Shown here: positions 29,461 through 34,741 of the stretch, one piece after another
Layout of the letters: every line of letters begins with the position of its first letter
Numbering within the stretch: position 1 is the stretch's first letter
Source: Clostridiales bacterium
GTDB lineage: Bacteria; Bacillota_A; Clostridia; Oscillospirales; Oscillospiraceae
Length of the DNA stretch: 34,741 nucleotides
Direction: 5' to 3'
NCBI GenBank assembly: GCA_019417795.1
Contig: DXUR01000004.1
Span: 1 to 34,741, forward strand
Program-made: the position numbers and the translations under genes
The notes under the pieces: generated by a model
The model's database searches: none
The model's input: the letters and a program-made list of their open reading frames with translations, nothing else
Told to the model about the DNA's origin: nothing

Positions 29461-31036
29461 GGTGCTGGCGTTTTATATTCGTTTGTCGAGTGAAGACCGA
29501 GATCTCAAAACAAATGCATTGAAGAATGAGAGTAACAGTGTTTTCAACCAAAGGCGGTTACTCCAGGATTACTATGATACACATGAATCGCTCCATGGTT
29601 ATAAAGTGATCGTGTTCTGCGATGACGGTGTCACGGGAACACATTTTGACAGGCCAAAGTTCGATGAGCTAATTGAGATGGCTCGCAATCAGGAAATTCA
29701 TTGCATTATGGTGAAGGACCTATCTCGTTTCGGAAGAAACTTTCTTGAGATGGGAAACTACCTCGAACTGATCCTGCCTCTTTATGGGGTCCGCTTTATC
29801 TCTATCAATGATGCCTTTGATAGTGATGACTACTTAGGTGTCACGGGCGGACTTGAGTTAGCCCTCCGCAATCTCATCAATAATATGTATAGCCGAGATC
29901 TATCAACCAAGGTGCGCTCAGCTTTTCGTACCCGCAATCTGCGTGGTGAATACTGGGGAGGAAACGGCTTCTATGGCTACCAAGTCCATCCTCATAACAA
30001 AAAGAGATTGATCGTAGATGAGCAGGTTCGTGACATCATTGTCATGATTTTCGAGTCCTGCGTTGCAGGCATGACCACGAGCGAGATCGCTCAAATGCTG
30101 AATGATATGGGCATTCCATCCCCGTTAGAGCATAAACGGCGAAATGGCGGGTTTTATAATGGAGTGGTCAAGGAAGAGACTGGAATCTGGCTCAAGGGGG
30201 CTGTTCGAAAGATTTTGACTGATGAGCGCTATACCGGTAAGATGATTACCAATACTCGAGAGACAGAAGAAGTAGGAAAGCCTACGATGCGGTCGTTGCC
30301 CCGAGATCAATGGATCATAGTGCCAGGTACACATGAAGGAATCATTTCGGAGGAGCTGTTCCGAGCGGCACAGAATGCGCTCCAAGGGCGTATTCGGAAT
30401 GTTAACAAGAATACTGCCGGAAACCGAGCCAACAATCTGTTTGTTTGTGGCTGCTGCGGGAGGAAGCTCCGAAAGAATCCAGCAAAGGAACCACACCTTG
30501 TTTGCCCGAAAAATGACAGTATTAAGGGTGCTGAGTGTGCGGGTCTCTTTGTCAATCAGGCCCAAATTGAGCAAGCTGTTCTTCAGATGCTGCGGGAACA
30601 AAGTAGGAGCTTCCTTGAGCAGCATTGTTTGATGCAGGCATGCATTGACAAAAAGCTTTCAAGTATTCAAACGGAGCTTGATGCTAACACCAATATGACA
30701 AGACGGCTCCAAAGTAGAAAGGCTGAACTATATGAGCAATACCGAGCGGGTCGCATAAGCAGAGAGAAATTTGCTGATATCCAGAAGACAGATTCAGAGA
30801 AGCTGGCAAGGCTCTCAAGTAGAGCTGAAGAGATCAAGCGGCTTCTGGTAGAGCACTATGAGTCTCGAGGTAATCTTGCGGCGGGAAAAAGAACAGCAGA
30901 TCAGATCATCCTGCTTAAAGATTATGATCCGGAAATAATTAGAAATTTTGTAGAGCGGGTTCGTGTGTACCCTTCAGGAGAGATTGAGATAGATATGCGT
31001 ACTTCGAGCGGGTTTGCATTTGTAACGGCAAGCTAA
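29450..31036 (+). CDS. Large serine recombinase 3 of 3, 528 aa
   Basis: The catalytic domain shows FYIRLSSED with S13, DDGVTGTHFDRPKF and KDLSRFGRNF. The recombinase domain has GFYGYQVHPHNKKRLIVDE and ILTDERYTGKM, then the zinc ribbon CGCCGRK with later Cys (CPKN and C-A-G), and a coiled coil about residues 400-470. The start is ATG 29450 with AAAGGAGG; an upstream in-frame reading inside recombinase 2 is not coding. It is the last element gene before the right boundary, where an att site is expected. Confidence 0.93.
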   Translation: MPDKVLAFYIRLSSEDRDLKTNALKNESNSVFNQRRLLQDYYDTHESLHGYKVIVFCDDGVTGTHFDRPKFDELIEMARNQEIHCIMVKDLSRFGRNFLEMGNYLELILPLYGVRFISINDAFDSDDYLGVTGGLELALRNLINNMYSRDLSTKVRSAFRTRNLRGEYWGGNGFYGYQVHPHNKKRLIVDEQVRDIIVMIFESCVAGMTTSEIAQMLNDMGIPSPLEHKRRNGGFYNGVVKEETGIWLKGAVRKILTDERYTGKMITNTRETEEVGKPTMRSLPRDQWIIVPGTHEGIISEELFRAAQNALQGRIRNVNKNTAGNRANNLFVCGCCGRKLRKNPAKEPHLVCPKNDSIKGAECAGLFVNQAQIEQAVLQMLREQSRSFLEQHCLMQACIDKKLSSIQTELDANTNMTRRLQSRKAELYEQYRAGRISREKFADIQKTDSEKLARLSSRAEEIKRLLVEHYESRGNLAAGKRTADQIILLKDYDPEIIRNFVERVRVYPSGEIEIDMRTSSGFAFVTAS

Positions 31037-31089
31037 AACAATAAGCGCCCCCACTTTGGAGGCAGCTGAAAAAATTCCGAAAAAACTGT
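31037..31089. other. Probable right end of the element / attachment region
   Basis: The segment lies between the last recombinase stop and the start of GC-rich chromosomal coding sequence. It holds a weak GCCCCCA/TGGAGGC hairpin (about 31048-31063) and two A-rich runs. The crossover core cannot be located without the other junction. Confidence 0.5.
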
Positions 31090-31221
31090 ATGTCTATCTT
31101 GACACAACCAGAGGGCTTCATCACCGGTATGGCGTCAAAGATGTTCGTCGTCGCGGGGCCGGTCATCGTGTTCGGCACGCTCGCAAGCGTTGTGTACGGC
31201 GTTATCCTGATGCTGCTGTGA
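31090..31221 (+). pseudogene. C-terminal fragment of a chromosomal membrane protein, 43 aa
   Basis: The frame encodes one hydrophobic helix of about 24 residues (MFVVAGPVIVFGTLASVVYG then VILMLL) followed by a stop and a strong terminator, the end expected of a multi-spanning transporter or permease. No N-terminal part lies upstream; recombinase sequence ends 54 bases before. Codons are GC-rich like the flank. An ATG at 31090 is in frame but has no ribosome site. Inferred: the element inserted into this gene and the rest lies at the left junction. The family cannot be named from 43 residues. Confidence 0.6.
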
Positions 31222-31230
31222 GAAAAAAAG

Positions 31231-31252
31231 GAGCGCCGCGGCGCTCTCTTTT
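31231..31252 (+). terminator. Rho-independent terminator of the interrupted gene
   Basis: GAGCGCCGCGGCGCTC is a perfect 16-base palindrome flanked by an A run upstream and TCTTTTTT downstream, so it can act in both directions. Confidence 0.88.
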
Positions 31253-31270
31253 TTCGCACACGTCCGCGCC

Positions 31271-31299
31271 ATTTCGTCAAGGGGGCAAATTGACGAAAT
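31271..31299. promoter_or_regulatory. Perfect 10-bp inverted repeat
   Basis: ATTTCGTCAA (31271-31280) and TTGACGAAAT (31290-31299) are exact inverted copies, nine bases apart. The DNA is chromosomal, between the terminator and the topoisomerase gene. It could be an operator or a small RNA stem. Confidence 0.4.
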
Positions 31300-31384
31300 T
31301 TGCTTTCTCCCTCTTTCACCGCGCTGAGGAAGCGGAAGCATGTCCATTCATGGTTTATCCGCGGTTATTCTGTTGACATAACGA

Positions 31385-31414
31385 TGTGGAAAACTCTGTG
31401 GAAACTGTGAATAA
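31385..31414 (+). other. Cluster of three DnaA-box-like 9-mers
   Basis: TGTGGAAAA (31385), TGTGGAAAC (31397) and TGTGAATAA (31406) each differ by one or two bases from the DnaA box TGTGGATAA, in the same orientation. They lie upstream of a topoisomerase gene. Function unproven. Confidence 0.3.
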
Positions 31415-31543
31415 CTTTGTTGCTCCAGTGCGTTCCCGCCGGTTGACAATTGGTTATGCTCGACGCGTTTCGGCAAAATCAGCGGTGGAATTCCCGCGCC
31501 TGCGTGCATTTCTCCCGCAAAAGGAAAAATCTGCCGCGGCCAC

Positions 31544-31572
31544 TTGCTATTGTGGTCAAAAAATCGTATAAT
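31544..31572 (+). promoter_or_regulatory. Promoter for the topoisomerase gene
   Basis: TTGCTA (31544-31549) and a perfect TATAAT (31567-31572) are separated by 17 bases. The start codon is 61 bases downstream. Confidence 0.75.
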
Positions 31573-31632
31573 GTACTAAGTTTTGTGTTTGAAGATCAGA
31601 ATCGTAAATTTCGGCGAAATGGAGAAACCCCA

Positions 31633-33636
<2,004 letters not shown>

Positions 33637-33666
33637 TACGAATAAGCAGGAAAGGAGCCTTACTTT

Positions 33667-33948
33667 ATGGAAGGCATTTTACTTCACGTTCTCTATCGCG
33701 GCGAAAAGGCTAATGACTTTGCATCGGAGATGGAGCGAAGCGGCCTGCGCGCCGCCGTCCTCGCGGAAGAGGGCTGCATGCAGTACGACTACTACCGGCC
33801 TCTTGCCGAGGAAAACTGCGTACTGCTCGTGGAGCACTGGCGCGACCGCGCCGCGCTCGACAAGCACTCCGTGGGCGAGCCGATGGCAAAGCTCAAGGCG
33901 CTCAAGGCAAGCTACGACCTCGCAACGACCGTTGAGCGCTTTGAATGA
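33667..33948 (+). CDS. ABM-domain (antibiotic biosynthesis monooxygenase-like) protein, 93 aa
   Basis: The length and strand-helix order fit the ferredoxin-like ABM fold: MEGILLHVLYRG, then a helix, EEGCMQYDYYRP, CVLLVEHWRDRAALDKHSVGEPM. The EHW-x-D-x-x-ALDKH segment is highly characteristic of YgiN-like small monooxygenases and quinol oxidases. ATG 33667 follows AAAGGAG. It lies 30 bases after the topoisomerase stop and may be co-transcribed. The substrate is unknown. Confidence 0.82.
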   Translation: MEGILLHVLYRGEKANDFASEMERSGLRAAVLAEEGCMQYDYYRPLAEENCVLLVEHWRDRAALDKHSVGEPMAKLKALKASYDLATTVERFE

Positions 33949-34032
33949 GGAGGAGCGCATCCACTCGGGCAGGCGTTTGGAACGCCGCAACGCGCAGATA
34001 AAGCAAAAAGGTGAAAGTTGTTGAGGTAAAAG

Positions 34033-34527
34033 ATGATGAAAAGAATTGCAACCATTATCCTGTCGCTGCTGGTCTGTACGGTGTTATTTACCGGATGCGG
34101 AAATTCTTCTAAAAGCAGTCAGGAGCAATCCTTGAAGGTCTATTCATTCAGCGGAAATAGCGAGTCGATTTCGGTATCAAATGGCGTAATTGTTCTATCG
34201 GGGAAAGATGAAATCTGCTATGGCGGCAATTTGAAAGTAATGTCAGATGATTTTGCTGATATTACCGCATATTCCACCACCATTTATGTTGATGGCGAGG
34301 AAGACTCCATTTTACTTTCCCATGCAGTTGCCGATCAAACAGGCGGGACAATAGACGTTTCCGGTAATATCGGGAAAATTTCCGGTGATGTTTTGAGAGA
34401 CGGCGATGCCGATAAGCTGGCTGATAATCTGTGGTTTGAATTAAAAACGACCAATCTAAGCGGAGAAGAAAATACTTATCAAGTGCAATTAGAAACAACT
34501 CTAATCGCAGGGGACAGCAGCAACTAA
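34033..34527 (+). CDS. Predicted lipoprotein, 164 aa
   Basis: A signal peptide (MMKRIATIILSLLVCTVLFTGC) ends in a lipobox LFTGC with Cys 22, followed by a Ser/Asn-rich linker, so the protein is anchored to the outer face of the membrane. The remaining 120 residues are beta-rich and acidic (GVIVLSGKDEICYGG; ITAYSTTIYVDGEED) without a recognised motif. ATG 34033 follows GAGGT. Lower GC than its neighbours suggests recent acquisition or lineage-specific origin. Function unknown. Confidence 0.78.
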   Translation: MMKRIATIILSLLVCTVLFTGCGNSSKSSQEQSLKVYSFSGNSESISVSNGVIVLSGKDEICYGGNLKVMSDDFADITAYSTTIYVDGEEDSILLSHAVADQTGGTIDVSGNIGKISGDVLRDGDADKLADNLWFELKTTNLSGEENTYQVQLETTLIAGDSSN

Positions 34528-34612
34528 TTGTGGTTTGCCGAACCGATTTCATCCCTTCAAGAACGAAGTTCCCTTGCTTCATTCGGACCGCAAAAAATCC
34601 GTACACAAGCAT

Positions 34613-34650
34613 GAAGACCCGACCGATGAGCATCCATCGGTCGGGTCTTC
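34613..34650. terminator. Strong hairpin between convergent genes
   Basis: A perfect 16-bp stem (GAAGACCCGACCGATG with CATCGGTCGGGTCTTC) has a six-base loop. It lies between the lipoprotein stop and the minus-strand gene tail at 34671. A T-rich stretch follows 15 bases later on the plus strand. Confidence 0.7.
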
Positions 34651-34670
34651 TGTCTGATGCGTCCCTTTTT

Positions 34671-34741
34671 TCACGCCTTCTGCGCACCGACGTCGCCGAG
34701 GGCGGCGGCCGCCGCTTTCTCCCGCCGGCGCACGCAGAGCG
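34671..34741 (-). CDS. C-terminal tail of a minus-strand gene (partial)
   Basis: On the minus strand a frame open to the window edge reads 22 residues (LCVRRREKAAAAALGDVGAQ plus two more) and ends in TGA at 34671. It is GC-rich, Ala-rich and convergent with the lipoprotein, with the hairpin at 34613 as its terminator. Too short to identify. Confidence 0.4.
   Translation of the reverse strand, partial: LCVRRREKAAAAALGDVGAQKA

Larger units (their letters stand above)
1..31080. mobile_element. Right part of a large integrative element (left end outside window)
   Basis: The block holds element-type genes only: six serine recombinases, ParM/ParR, an XRE/ImmA control pair, recombination and primase genes, and many small unknown proteins in overlapping operons. 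Three tandem large serine recombinases sit at the right edge, the usual place for integration genes. Immediately beyond them the base composition becomes GC-rich and a membrane-protein C-terminus appears without its N-terminus. The exact right boundary, about 31,037-31,090, is inferred because no second attachment site is visible. No conjugation or virion genes are seen, so the element class is open. Confidence 0.75.

Noticed and set aside
26108..31036. Possibility that the three large recombinases are recent tandem duplicates
   Set aside because: Their protein sequences share family motifs only and differ throughout, so they are old paralogues or separately acquired.
31450..31632. N-terminal extension of the topoisomerase B subunit
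   Set aside because: The extension includes the TTGCTA/TATAAT promoter and does not resemble family sequence; ATG 31633 is preferred.

Overview
The window looks like the right-hand part of a large integrated mobile element in a Gram-positive gut Clostridia genome (Oscillospiraceae/Ruminococcaceae-like). This is an inference from strong AGGAGG ribosome sites, TTGACA/TATAAT-type promoters, U-tract terminators, the protein families present, and a GC-rich chromosomal flank. Bases 1 to about 31,080 belong to the element; its left end lies outside the window. No capsid, portal, relaxase or type IV secretion gene is visible here, so ICE, phage-plasmid and prophage cannot be told apart.

Left arm (1-6,963). 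Genes lie mostly on the minus strand: three separate calcineurin-fold phosphoesterases, a DEDDh-type exonuclease domain fused to three Ada-like Cys zinc repeats, an XRE regulator, two small plus-strand genes and several unrecognised proteins.

Middle minus arm (6,394-13,344, read right to left). It carries a Y-family DNA polymerase, a LexA/UmuD-like protein that lacks both catalytic residues, an ArpU/sigma-like regulator, a phased 11-bp repeat cluster with two terminators, a sigma region-4-like protein, a ParM/ParR partition pair with a candidate parC, and three consecutive serine recombinases. The middle recombinase has lost its catalytic serine.

Control region (13,345-15,947). An array of AGTTC(C/T) repeats at 10-11 bp spacing surrounds divergent promoters. 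It lies between the polymerase operon and an XRE repressor/ImmA-type metalloprotease pair. The inferred logic resembles ICEBs1 ImmR/ImmA: protease-triggered derepression of the polymerase operon.

Plus arm (15,947-31,036). A tightly packed operon encodes a DUF932-like protein, an N6-methylase-like protein without NPPY, small unknowns, a YubB/Api92-like protein, a YqaJ-type exonuclease, a RecD2 helicase, a probable single-strand-annealing protein, a CHC2/TOPRIM primase and zinc-ribbon proteins. It continues to a DUF6870-like protein and three tandem large serine recombinases. The first recombinase has its ribosome site inside a perfect hairpin.

Right flank (about 31,090-34,741). This chromosomal DNA is GC-rich. 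It holds the C-terminal scrap of a membrane protein, which suggests an interrupted gene, followed by a type IIA topoisomerase B subunit, an ABM-fold monooxygenase, a lipoprotein and the tail of a minus-strand gene.
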